Source: Endocalyx cinctus (taxonomy: Eukaryota; Ascomycota; Sordariomycetes; Amphisphaeriales; Apiosporaceae). From it: 64,000 bases of DNA. The DNA is taken from the NCBI GenBank assembly GCA_001600455.1, contig BCKC01000002.1, forward strand, positions 5,359,682 to 5,423,681, given 5' to 3'. Under the pieces are notes generated by a model. That model was given only the letters and a program-made list of their open reading frames with translations. It did no database searches and was not told where the DNA came from. Position 1 is the first letter of the stretch, and each line of letters begins with the position of its first letter. Below are positions 1-9,799 of the stretch, piece after piece. The translations under genes and the position numbers were made by a program.

Positions 1-951
1 CCATATAAGGAATCCAGCGACGCTGCGGAACTAGCATACATGATGTACAAGCATGTAGTTAGCAAGCACGGAATTCCAAAGGAACTTATATCAGACCGAG
101 ATAAGCTATTTGTATCAAACTTCTTCACATCCCTCACGAAACTATTAGGCACGAAGCAGAAGCTCTCGACAGCCTACCACCCACAAACAGACGGACAGAC
201 CGAAAGAATGAACCAAACGTTGGAACAATACCTCCGTTGCTACCTCAACGAGCAACAGGACAATTGGGTAACACTCTTACCAATTGCGGAAATGGCTTAT
301 AACAGCTCAACCAACGAAAACATGAAGACATCACCATTCGAAGCAAACTACGGATACCCGATGGACAATCAGAGACCCATCATCGAAGGAGCAAACGCTC
401 AGAAAGCTATCACGGAAGTATCGAAGCTCACCAGCCTACAGCAAAAGCTAAGGAAAACACTCACATTTCTTCAAGAAAGAATGTCGAAATACGCAAACCG
501 AAAGAGAGTTGCGGGACCAACTCTCCGGAGGGGAGACAAAGTCTACCTCTACGCAACAAACATCAAAACAAAACGACCAAACAAGAAACTCGACTTTAAA
601 AAGATTGGACCATTCAAAATCGACGAAGTTATTTCGGAAGTCACCTATCGACTAAATCTACCAAAAACCATGCGTAACCACCCAGTAGTACATATCTCAC
701 TACTCGAACCAGCACCCAAAAACGCCAAACTGGAAGAACAAGTCGAAACCGAACCCAACGAACCAGAATACGAGGTCGAGAAAATACTAGAGCACAATCA
801 GCAAACCAACGAATACCTAATCAAATGGAAAGGATACCCACACAGCGAAAACACTTGGGAACCTAGGGGACATTTGAAGAACTCCCAACGGCTGTTGAAG
901 CAGTATCACCAGCAAAACCAAGGTCAAGACCTAGGGCACCCCAGTCTATGA
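1..951 (+). CDS. Retrotransposon Pol, C-terminal part: integrase end plus chromodomain (5' partial)
   Basis: The frame is open from the first base, 13 codons before the first ATG at position 40, so the protein continues beyond the left edge. The integrase core shows the second catalytic Asp in a SDRDKLF context and the catalytic Glu in the classic HPQTDGQTER block. A GPF motif (KIGPFKI, about 610-630) begins the chromovirus C-terminal module. The last 50 residues are a chromodomain with the conserved YLIKWKGY and NTWEP motifs. Integrase inserts the cDNA copy into the genome; in this clade the chromodomain is thought to steer insertion toward chromatin marks. No frameshift is visible in the part present. 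The last 89 bases overlap the antisense ORF at 863-1471. Confidence 0.93.
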   Translation, partial: PYKESSDAAELAYMMYKHVVSKHGIPKELISDRDKLFVSNFFTSLTKLLGTKQKLSTAYHPQTDGQTERMNQTLEQYLRCYLNEQQDNWVTLLPIAEMAYNSSTNENMKTSPFEANYGYPMDNQRPIIEGANAQKAITEVSKLTSLQQKLRKTLTFLQERMSKYANRKRVAGPTLRRGDKVYLYATNIKTKRPNKKLDFKKIGPFKIDEVISEVTYRLNLPKTMRNHPVVHISLLEPAPKNAKLEEQVETEPNEPEYEVEKILEHNQQTNEYLIKWKGYPHSENTWEPRGHLKNSQRLLKQYHQQNQGQDLGHPSL

Positions 952-1471
952 CATCCACGCACCCAAGAGACTGAACCTGTTCGACAGAAGGCGCCCCCGA
1001 CTCTTCGGTCGGCTCGTCAAGCTCCTCCAGGGATTGGAGCCCGCGAGCGACCAACTCGGCACCCTTGGTCCGAGCAAAAGACTTCAGCTTTCGATAACGA
1101 ATTAAACGCGCAATAGCCTCATCCATCTCCTCCTGATGCCGACGCAAGATCTCTTGCTGACGATCACGAAGACGAAGGACCTCCTCCTCGGCCAACGACT
1201 CTTTCTCCTCAAGGCGATGGTATTCCGACCGCATACGATTTAACGAAGAAAGAGGAACCCCCGAACCACTGCACCGAACCTTGGCCTCGGTACAACCATG
1301 ACATTTCTTCACCCCTTCCAACATAACACATTTTTCCTGCCGAAGAAAACACCGCTCGCAGGGCATGACCTCAAAACCAAATGAACGAAAAGCAGCCAAT
1401 AAGTCGTAGTGACGAGCGGTAGACGGAGCAAGGGTCGAACGGGAACGACGTTTCTCGACGCGACTCGACAT
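863..1471 (-). CDS. Antisense Zn2Cys6-like coiled-coil ORF inside the retrotransposon
   Basis: This 202-residue ORF runs antisense in the 3' region of the element, between the chromodomain and the LTR. I chose the ATG at 1471; an in-frame non-ATG extension to 1546 is less likely. Residues 38-67 have the spacing C-x2-C-x6-C-x8-C-x2-C-x6-C, which fits the fungal Zn2Cys6 cluster. A charged, Leu-rich helix (about residues 80-150) that looks like a coiled coil follows. The C-terminus is acidic and hydrophobic. The order (basic N-terminus, Cys cluster, coiled coil) is that of a DNA-binding dimer, but no function has been shown from sequence alone. Similar ORFs are, from memory, common as hypothetical proteins in fungal genomes. 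It overlaps the integrase reading frame tail-to-tail by 89 bases. Confidence 0.6.
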   Translation of the reverse strand: MSSRVEKRRSRSTLAPSTARHYDLLAAFRSFGFEVMPCERCFLRQEKCVMLEGVKKCHGCTEAKVRCSGSGVPLSSLNRMRSEYHRLEEKESLAEEEVLRLRDRQQEILRRHQEEMDEAIARLIRYRKLKSFARTKGAELVARGLQSLEELDEPTEESGAPSVEQVQSLGCVDVIDWGALGLDLGFAGDTASTAVGSSSNVP

Positions 1472-1588
1472 TATGTCAGCATCACGAATAATTAAGAAAG
1501 AGAAAAGGGAATCACAATAGGGACTTAACGCAAGGGACACACTCACTATTTATCTTTAGGGACAAAGATCCTGGAAGGAGGGGTATGA

Positions 1589-2007
1589 TGTTACGAACCA
1601 ACAAACAAGAGGCCAGGAAAGTAGGCCAGAAAAGAAGAAGGCCAGACAGTAAGCCTAATCAGTGGAGCTCCACGGAACAACAACGGACCGAAAATCACGT
1701 GACTGCTACAGACTGCTACGGGAGCAAGAAGGAGAGCTACGAACTGCTCCAGGAGCAACACGGAGCCAGCAAGTTGGTAGAAGGAATGAATGGATATATA
1801 AGGATGGACATTTCCTATGTAAATAGTCAGTCATTACTTCTACAGTTATCAATCTAAGTACAACCCTTAAACAAGGTTGATTGAAGTCACAAGTAAATCT
1901 TCACACGTTTACCAATACCATACTGCTTATTAGTTTTTCACTTACTTACTTTAAGAACACCAACCCCATTGGCCCATATTACCAGTCAGGTAGTACGGAT
2001 CGTGACA
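1589..2007 (+). repeat. 3' LTR of the chromovirus
   Basis: The LTR follows the purine tract. It starts TGTTACGA (1589-1596) and ends TCGTGACA (2000-2007); these are inverted complements with one mismatch, as expected for LTR ends. A TATATAAGG promoter box lies near 1795. The right end is inferred from this short inverted repeat, because the 5' LTR that would confirm it is outside the window. Confidence 0.65.
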
Positions 2008-3283
2008 ATAATATGGATAAGATGGACTTTATAGAAGGTATAAAAGATAACGGGATTGTTATTAGTATAAAGTAGAAGTATATAATTGTTTAAAAAGGCG
2101 TTAATTGTACCTGAATAAATATTATTAAATATATTAATGGTACTAATATTATTTTATACCTATTAATTATTTTTTTAGGTATATACGTATAATAATAATA
2201 ATTTCCGGATAACGACGATATTTTATATATTAATTGAAGATTTATTATTTTACTAACTAATTAGATAAATAATAATATCGGTTTAAAGTAATTATAGGAA
2301 ATATTTATACCTGATATTTTACCTGTTAACCTTAATTAATAAAAAATATTTATTTTAAATAATTATAACTTTTATATTATTGATAAATTTATATATAATT
2401 ATTATTTAAATAAAATCTAGTTAATATTTTTATTAGTATATATTTCCTATATATTTTAATTACTTAATATAGGAATTTTTAGTACTTTAAAATTAATATA
2501 TAAACAAAAATTTTACTTAGTATATATAATATATTTAAATATATTTTTTAATAAAAAAAATTTTTTTTTCGCGTATAAATTAGTAAAAAATAAAACCTTA
2601 AAATAGAAAAATATATTAATTAACTAAAAAATAATAGGTATTTTCCCTAAAAATTAAAATAAATTCCTAAACTTTCGATTTATACGTATAATAAAAACGC
2701 TAACAATATTAAACCCAGAAATACCTAATATATTCGAAATTAACACTTTAACCAGCTTAATATCGGTTATTATATCTAAAAGTTCAAAAGAAATATATTA
2801 ATTACTTCGTACGTATTAAAAAAATAATGAAAATATTAATTTATCGGTTATATATATATTATTTTGAAAGGTTAATAAAATAATTAATAAAAAAAATATT
2901 TAAATATATAACTTAAAAATACGTAATATTTTATTAACGGAAATATTAAAAAAAATAATTATTAAAAAGCGTAAAAGGGTATAACTAGATCCTAATAAGA
3001 CCTTCGTTAATATAGTACGGGTTTATAAGGTTAAGGTTAATATAAATAAGTTAATAAGGGCTTCGTTTAATACTGATAACGATAACGAGGTTATTTCTAA
3101 TTATACGGAGTTAATAATAAAAAATAAGGTACTTAAATATATTAAGGTGATATAAATATAATTTCAAATTCAGAAATACTATCGTTATTAAAATATTTTT
3201 ATTTTCGTATTATATATTAATAAAAGCTTCATTATTTCCTAATAATTGATTTGGGGGGTGGAGCGTAAGGGAGGGTTTTGACT
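2008..3283 (+). mobile_element. RIP-degraded pogo/Fot1-like DNA transposon relic
   Basis: This stretch is extremely AT-rich with almost no open frame, as left by RIP in ascomycete repeats. Near 2960-3120 the plus strand still reads, with stops, like the C-terminal tail of Fot1/pogo-type transposases (a K-rich stretch, then LDPNKTF-like and Asn/Asp-rich residues). The right end is supported by an AGTCAAAACCC-type terminal sequence (minus strand) ending at 3283 beside a TA dinucleotide. That is the same end pattern and TA target seen in the elements at 31393 and 38532. I found no clear matching left terminus, so the left limit is nominal. The element ends inside the NLR gene to its right. Confidence 0.5.
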
Positions 3284-3285
3284 TA

Positions 3286-5254
3286 CGTTTATAATAATAG
3301 GAGATGATAATGATAACCTGCCCTTCAATAATGCCTGTAGCTTCGACACTCGATCTAGAAGCAACTGGACTATGAGGTCATATCCCTTCTCACTGGCCCA
3401 TGATAAAGCGGTCCGTTGGTTAAAAGCGCCTTTCGTATCAATTCCCTTTCTATTCTTTTGGAGGATAAGCTTAACTAGTTCATCCAGGCCAAAGTAGGAT
3501 ACAATTAATAGGGGTGTCGGCAGTTCGAGGTGGAATTTGGGTTCTTGCATTCGTATTTTCCCATATATGCTTACCCAGTTTGCACAAGCAGCAGAATCTG
3601 TATCGCAGAGTTGCAAGGCCAGAGATTCCAAGTCTGGGTCGATTTTATTATGCGCTTGACGATAATGATCTGCCCAATTGCTGGCAGCGTAGTTTAAGAA
3701 AACGAACTCGTAATTATCACCCGATTCCTGTTTTTTTTTCTCCGAGACCGATTTATTGAAATCGGTTAGCATAAGATATCCAATACATATCTCTGCAAGC
3801 ATACGGTTCGACTCTTTTAGGTCAAGCGAGTGTTGCCATTCCAAGGAAGAAGACCGAAGCTCTGATCGAACTAGGAATTCTCTCGCTGTCTGGTGGAGAA
3901 GAAAGACTTGCGAATCTTGGATAACAACGAAAAGCCCACATGTATCCCGGATAATATCGTGCAGACATTTTGGTGGTAGGAGATCTTCCTCTAGCTCTTT
4001 ATGACATCGGTGAATTTCTCTCCGGAAAGCCAGTACTATAGCCATCTCCTTAAGAAGCAATGGCCTATCTGCTGAAACAACGATGTGTAGAATCTTTCTG
4101 GTCTTTTCGGTGTCGACGCTCTTGCGAAGAATGTTGTTGTATGCTTCTTGAACCGTCGCGGGCAAGTTACGGATCCTGATACGTAAATCATTTCTATTAA
4201 AAAAGACGGCTTCCTCAATAGCGTTAAAGACTAGATACACCCAAAGGTATGTTTGATGACGGACAGTAGCGATCTCTTCATGCAAGATCTATTGCTCTTT
4301 TAAAGAAAGCTGGCGCCTTATGCATAGTTTATCTATGCGCTTCTTAATTACGATGGCGATTTCTTCGGCAATCTTATCTCTCTCTTCTTAGCTTTCCCCA
4401 CTAAGGTGTATAGTAGGTTGTGATTCTTTAAGATCCTGGAAGCCTCCTCGAATTGGACTATATTGGCGGCTCGTGACGAGGAATTTTAGGTTGTAGTCTC
4501 CCTTGCTTTTACCATAATGGTCCGTTAAAGTTTTAATAAGGCTCTTGTAGTTTTTACATTCGTCCAGGGCATCTAGAATGCAGATTGTTTCGCTATGATT
4601 CTGATGGCTGGTTGCCTTAGTAAGTATTCCCCAGAGATTGCGAAAAGATGTGAAGAGCTGCTCTCCTTGTTCTTTGAAATCTTCGAGGATATCGTCCGAG
4701 AGCAGGCCGGGCTGTTGGGTAAAGAGCTGATGTAATATGCAGCACAGAGCACCTTCTAGAACCCTTTGATCGTCAAAGTCATCCTTGAAAAAGAAATAGC
4801 ATATTGTTCTAGCAGCATTTGAAGGGAAAACGTCGTCTATGAGGTATCTTGCTAGGACGGACTTCCCACAACCCGGGTCTGCAGAGACCCATAAAAGTGC
4901 TGAGGTCTCCCTTTGCCAGTTCTGGAAGCGGGGATGGGCGGTAAACCATTCACAAGTGCCATCCACTCGCTTCGGATTCCTGTTCTTGCGATCTTCGTAC
5001 GGCGACGTATAAAGCCGTTGGAGGAGTTCGCTGCGTAATTTTGCTTTGACTGCTTCGGTGAGATGGTAATTACTCGCTGATGTCTCTGGTCTTTGGTATA
5101 CTATGACCATCATGTTAGCAGAGGCGCAAAGAATTCTTTAATTATCCTTTTAAGGCTTTAAAGGTGATATACTTTGATTGTATATATTATTTCCAATATG
5201 AATCTCGCTCTGCCCATAAGCTTGCACAGTCCCGACGTCATTAGTTGTCGCCAT
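3286..5254 (-). pseudogene. NACHT-ankyrin NLR (NWD2-like) pseudogene, partner of the HET-S-like gene
   Basis: Exon 1 (5254-5173) starts with ATG and encodes 27 residues plus one base; an intron (5172-5101, 72 nt, GTATAT donor, GCTAAC branch, ATAG acceptor) joins it in phase to exon 2. Residues 16-23 (SEIHIGNN) match the C-terminal motif of the divergent HET-S-like protein, so exon 1 looks like an R0-type amyloid trigger. The NACHT domain follows: Walker A near residues 101-108 (ADPGCGKS) and Walker B near 200-207 (CILDALDE). After it come a helical NACHT-associated region and at least two ankyrin-like repeats. Two in-frame stops, TAA (4390-4388) and TAG (4291-4289), lie in conserved sequence 33 codons apart. 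An intron spanning them would remove homologous residues, so they are real breaks. The ankyrin reading fails near 3335 and the gene is cut at 3285 by the transposon. Confidence 0.85.
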
Positions 5255-5490
5255 TGTACAGTCGTGTTAACTGGCTAGAGGACGTTGAGAATGTAGTTGA
5301 TAAGAAACACAATAGTTATCAACTACAATGTCGTTTCAAGTAAGCAAAACCCCGGCTCAGCCAGCCACTCAGGTGCTTCCTTTTTCAGCCGCACCAACCC
5401 CTCATTTGAAAATCATACCTCATTAATAATACCATTTACCGTTCAAGTGGCAACAAAAGAAATATCATCACGCTAGTACGTTTTATCACG
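5255..5490. promoter_or_regulatory. Shared divergent promoter with an 11-bp inverted repeat
   Basis: Only 236 bases separate the start codons of the NLR (minus) and the HET-S-like gene (plus), so both must be driven from here. A perfect inverted repeat, GTAGTTGATAA (5293-5303) and TTATCAACTAC (5316-5326), sits in the middle with a 12-base spacer. It could be an operator or only a hairpin. No clear TATA box was identified. Confidence 0.45.
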
Positions 5491-6369
5491 ATGGCAGAAA
5501 CATTTGGCGTTGTAGCTAGCGCCGTAAGTGTAGCAGCCCTTTTTAATAATTGCGTCAATTGTTTCGAATATATCCAACTCGGTCGTTATTTCGCTCGAGA
5601 CTACGAACAATATCAGCTCAAGGTCGACGTTGCTCGAACCCGCCTAAGTCGATAGGGCCTAGCTGTTGCCATTAACGAAGATGCTCGATTCGCCACTGAT
5701 AACCCAGAAGATAAATCTGTTCAGCAGGCTCAGCACATCTTGTTACAAATCGCCGATCTTTTCGAGGACCTTCAGAATACGTCAAGGCGGTACACGATAC
5801 GCGCGAAGCAAGATGATAATATCGCCCCCCTCGAAATCGAGAACATGCAACCAGTCGCCCAAAAGCTATATAACCGTCTTAGTACAATTGTCTGTCAGAG
5901 GCAAAAGGGGACTAGCTTTGTCAAAAAAGCCGCGTGGGCATTATACGATGGGAAAAACTTTGACAAGCTAGTAAAAGAGATAGTAGGGTTTATTGACAGT
6001 CTAGAGAAGCTATTTCCGATGAAGAAAGATGATACTTGTTCGTTGGTAGAGGTAGAAATTGAAGAGGTTGATGAAGAGTCAGATTTGAGGGCCCTGCAAG
6101 ACTGCTCCGCAGATATTGATCCAGCTTTGTCCGAGTTCATCGTGAAGAAATTACAGATGGCTGATGGAAAGAATTTTGCGAGGAAGGTTGAAAGTGAAGG
6201 GAACGGGCGAGTACGGTTCGGGGATGAATGGACTGAAGCAGCGCTACTAAATCGTGGCGTAGGTCTACTTAGCCGGGTATGGAACGAGACAGACTTTGTC
6301 GCCGCAAAAGAAACATCTGCAGTCCACATAGGAAACAATTATGGAGGCAGTAGCGTATTTGAATACTAG
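5491..6369 (+). pseudogene. HET-S-like HeLo-domain cell-death effector with C-terminal amyloid motifs (one premature stop)
   Basis: Reading from ATG 5491 to TAG 6367-6369 gives 292 codons, almost the length of Podospora HET-S (289). The frame is intact except for one TAG at codon 55 (5653-5655), at a place where HeLo proteins are strongly conserved. Codons 1-220 match the HeLo fold (for example FNNCVNCFEYIQLGR, and AWALYDGK near 148-155). In HET-S this fold forms a membrane-active helical bundle once the C-terminal prion domain templates. Codons 228-252 (with GRVRFGDEW) and 264-290 (with SAVHIGNNYGG) resemble the two HET-s amyloid repeats and sit at the same positions as R1 and R2. The divergent neighbour is an NLR with a matching N-terminal motif. 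The stop differs from TGG by one G-to-A transition, the RIP type. Expression downstream of the stop is unlikely. Confidence 0.88.
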
Positions 6370-7758
6370 GCTTTTGAAGGGCGCTTTTTTGGAAGGGGGG
6401 GAGAACTCTGGCCCGCGAGTATGCATCGAACATAACCATAAGCTGTCAAAAGACAGTTTAGCTTAGTCGGAAGATCAACTACACCACATACCTATCACTC
6501 ACGCTTGCATGGTAGTTCTTAATTATAATCGGACCCACACGCAGATGAGAGAGTAGTCGTCAGGGGTAGTAGTCTAAGCTGTGTGCCTACAGCTACCCTC
6601 CGAGTAGCCCTAGCAGGATACGTCCATATAAAGGGGAGATCTTCGCCCGGAGATAGAATAAAAAGGCCAAGAATCATTATAACTAATAATTATTTGGCTC
6701 TTAAACTATGCCCCTTGCCCACTGCTAAGCTCCGTCGACATTGTTGAAAGGTTTTAACCGAAGAGCCGAAGTAGACTTTATTTGATACCTATTCGTTAAG
6801 GATGACTGAGGACTGTTTATTATAGTGATTTAAAAGCCCCCCTGACAACATAACTGCGTTACCATATGCTCGAAGGTAACCCCATGCCCTTACAGTAATA
6901 CGATCTTAACACTCTGACACTAATAATGATATCTTGCAGTTTCGTATGGGTGAAGACCAAGGAGTCTAATTTGAGGCAAAGGGGGATGGTCGATTATCTA
7001 TCTTGAGGGCGCGTGTATTAGTCACCAAGGTGGTGCTTGTTAGATACCTAAAGCACCTAAAGAGCTCCCAAAGTCTATATACGTAGAGCGTTCGGCTCTC
7101 CTTCCCACTCAACACACGCAAAGGGGGTGTGCCCCAATTATATCACTATTCTTCTACTTAGCAAGCTCTAGTGAGCTCTCACTCAGCTGTTGACTTAACA
7201 GTTTCATTGTATTTACACACACACACACCCTTGGGAGTGATTTATAATTTAAATTAAAACTAAAATTCAACCAATTCCACCCAGTCTTTCCTATAGGTAC
7301 TTTAGATGTTAAGCTACACCGCCCATAATCTCTACGATAACTGAAAATTACGTAACAGCCGGTGAGAGCTTAAGAGACATTTTGCGGGCCGTGTTCTTCT
7401 AAACGACACGCAAGCTCCCAATTCCTCGGTCACACGCAGCTCAATGCGGCGAGTTACACAACATCGCAACCTTGTCGGCGCAGATACCCTTCCGACGAGA
7501 AACGATAGGCGGAGACCGTTTGCAAACACAGACGGGCGCTTTCGTATTGGAGAAATGGCAATCACGGCAAATCAAGACCTCCCTCAACCCCTCATCCTTT
7601 CTCCTTATTCCTACTGTCTCAATCGTCAAACAAATTCACTCAAATCTGTAGTTCTCAATATCAAATATCTTTTAGGGCGATAATTATACACGTACTATCT
7701 ATCATTGAGCTATATTCTACATACTACTGACCTACTTGAAAAACAAAAACCGACCATA
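6370..7758. other. Intergenic region with a solo-LTR-like repeat
   Basis: No convincing coding sequence. Besides the repeat at 6550-6740 it holds a short AC run near 7215. Small ORFs at 7332-7683 overlap each other on both strands, have no recognisable domains and look accidental. Confidence 0.6.
6550..6740 (+). repeat. Solo-LTR-like repeat, copy A
   Basis: The segment resembles 48973-49185 over most of its length: a GCTACCCTC block, a CATATAAAGG/TATATAAGG promoter-like box, a GGTCGAGAATCA-like block, then ATTTGGCTCTTAAA and CTAAGCTCCGTC. It ends in CGACA. The other copy begins TGTCGG, which is compatible with LTR termini. No internal retroelement sequence lies beside it. Its left end is uncertain. 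Confidence 0.55.
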
Positions 7759-9227
7759 ATGGGAGTCGAAGCTGGTTTCGATATGGTCCCTCGTCTGACC
7801 GAACAGGCGGCGGATATCCAAGCGTGGGACATATTTATCGAGAACATCCGAAATCACTACAAAGACGACCCTCAAGTTGAGATGAAACCTCATTTGATCG
7901 AGTTTCACGCGGGTGAGCACCCGATTCTTCCCCTGCAAGGATATAAGTTCCTGCGTTTCGCTTCCAAGGTCTCTGGATCGATTGCTCAAAACACCGGTGT
8001 CCACCAATATATCGACTTCGTTACCGCTCTTGCCAGGGAATTCTTTGGCGGTCGGGTTCGGTATTATCATGAAGGGGCGGACCAGTCGGGATATTATGAC
8101 TGGGACATCGTGTACAAGTATATCAAGTGTTACCCTAGTGTTAGTGACCCAGCTTTATCACCTCGCAATCAAATACAGTAATACTAAAAAGGGGTTATTG
8201 ATAGTCTGACCCCCTACCCACCCCATCAGTAAACGATCCAGTCCCTCTTTCTATTGGAGAAACGCCTTTCCCAATCTTCGGAATTTTCGATATACCAGGT
8301 AGAGGGAAGAGCATAGTTGCGGTGCGCGATATCCCCCTCGGAACCCGTATCATGTGTGAAAAACCATTACTCGCCGTGGAAGCCATGCAACGAGATAAGC
8401 TGGAGAAAGTCATCGCCACCAAGCTCAAGTCCTTAAGTAAAGACGAGCAGCGACAGTTTCTCTCCCTACACAATAACTTTCCCGGGAGGAACAACCCCTT
8501 TTGCGGAGTAATCAAGACAAACGCCCTACCTTGTGGATCGGGCTCCGGCACCGGCGCCGTCTACCCCACCATCTGCCTCATCAATCACAGTTGCAACTGC
8601 AACGCCCACAACAACTGGAACGAGGAGAAAGGCTGGGAAACTATCCACGCCATCAGGCCGATCCGTGCCGGGGAGGAGATCACGCTCGACTATAGCCGCC
8701 AAGGCCCTTCCGAGATCCGCCGAGAGTCGCTACGGAACAATTTCGGGTTTGACTGCCGTTGCAACGTGTGTTCACTACCTCCGGAGGAGAAAGAATTGAG
8801 CGACATGCGACGCCTCTGTATCCAGGAACTCGACAGTACTATCGCGTGGGGAATGGAGGACATGCCAGAGAGCAGCCTGGCCAGCTGCCGAGCGCTGATC
8901 CGTCTACTCGCGGAGGAGTACGGACCGGTGCAATCCATCACCCCTATGGGTGCTCGCACCTACTACGATGCTTTCCAGATTTGCGTGGCACACGGCGACC
9001 GAAATCGCGCCTCAGTGTTTGCTCATAAAGCCTATGAGGCTAGGGTGATATGCGAGGGAGAGGATAGTCCCTTGACGAGACGAATGAAGAGTCTGGCGGG
9101 CAATCCTATCATCCACTCAAATTTTGAAGGTTGTTCAACTACTTGGTCAAATTCAAGCATGATCTCACAAGACCAGTTAGATGAAAATGGTCGTGAAGAA
9201 TGGTTGTGGAGGTCTCCCATCCATTAA
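7759..9227 (+). CDS. SET-domain protein (putative protein lysine methyltransferase)
   Basis: The start is the ATG at 7759, after a purine-rich leader; the open frame upstream of it has no ATG. Exon 1 encodes about 125 residues I do not recognise. One intron is needed: the acceptor is CAG at 8229 (or 8241), after a CTGAC branch near 8207, and the donor is one of the GT sites at 8129, 8138 or 8144, which share the right phase. Exon 2 carries the SET domain with CLINHSCNCNAH (the NHS/C motif) and AGEEITLDY, then a post-SET Cys cluster (DCRCNVCS), which usually binds zinc near the active site. The C-terminal 130 residues look helical. Such SET proteins in fungi often modify non-histone proteins; the substrate cannot be read from sequence. 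No MYND finger is visible. Confidence 0.8.
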
Positions 9228-9799
9228 ATGATTTATTTCTATGCCTTGGTTACCTAGAGCAGACTATTTATTTAGTAAAGTTTATTCATTGAGGTTACAA
9301 TATCTTGCTAGAAAACCAAGCTTAACCATCATCGCCATCATCATTATCGACGTCGTTCTATGTGATATAAACCATGTATTGGTCAATACTCCTTTCTCGT
9401 CTCTTATAATCATTTTAATCTTGATTTGTCAGAATGAATCACATCACAGCGTTATTTTCTATCACACAAAAAAATCCAGTCTAGTAATAATAGTAAGAAC
9501 AATAGTTAAAAATAAAGCTCGACCACAATAAATTCGACAATCTAGTAATCTGATATAGTGCCATTTTCCCGATCTGATTTGTCTTAGGTACACGAACCAG
9601 TCAATCCCCCAAGATCTCCAGCAAACTGTGAATTATCTCTGCAATTTTTGTCCACCACGCCTATTACGCCCGAAATGGGCTCCTAACTCTTTATACGGCG
9701 TGCTGCCACACCTTGAGCAAAAAAGACCCCAGCAAGCTACAACCCATTCTTAATTTGAAACCCTCAATCTATGTTAGAGCGAACCACGTCTAAACTGTC
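9228..9799. other. Intergenic region between two convergent genes
   Basis: Nothing recognisable. A 96-residue ORF (9241-9531) is rich in Ile/Leu from AT-rich sequence and has no family features. Confidence 0.6.

Larger units (their letters stand above)
1..2007 (+). mobile_element. 3' part of a Ty3/Gypsy chromovirus LTR retrotransposon
   Basis: The window opens inside the pol gene of an LTR retrotransposon. In order one sees the end of the integrase core, a GPY/F-type module, a C-terminal chromodomain, an antisense ORF in the 3' untranslated part, a purine tract (about 1573-1583, ggaaggagggg) and an LTR (1589-2007). Integrase followed by a chromodomain is the mark of the chromovirus branch of Ty3/Gypsy. 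The coding part has no stop and shows no RIP-like decay, so this copy looks young compared with the AT-rich relic that follows. The 5' LTR, gag, protease, reverse transcriptase and RNase H lie outside the window. Confidence 0.9.

Noticed and set aside
4286..4390. Intron spanning the two NLR stops (GT near 4400, AG at the TAG stop)
   Set aside because: It would delete a helical stretch (EEIAIVIKKRIDKL...) that fits the NACHT-associated region of relatives, and the frame is continuous on both sides; two stops are the simpler reading.
6400..6500. Possible tRNA-like segment (TTTAGCTTAGTCGGAAGATCAAC)
   Set aside because: I could not fold an acceptor stem and T-arm around it; no tRNA is supported in the window.
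7332..7683. Overlapping ORFs on both strands before the SET gene
   Set aside because: Mutually overlapping, no domain, no splice logic; chance frames.
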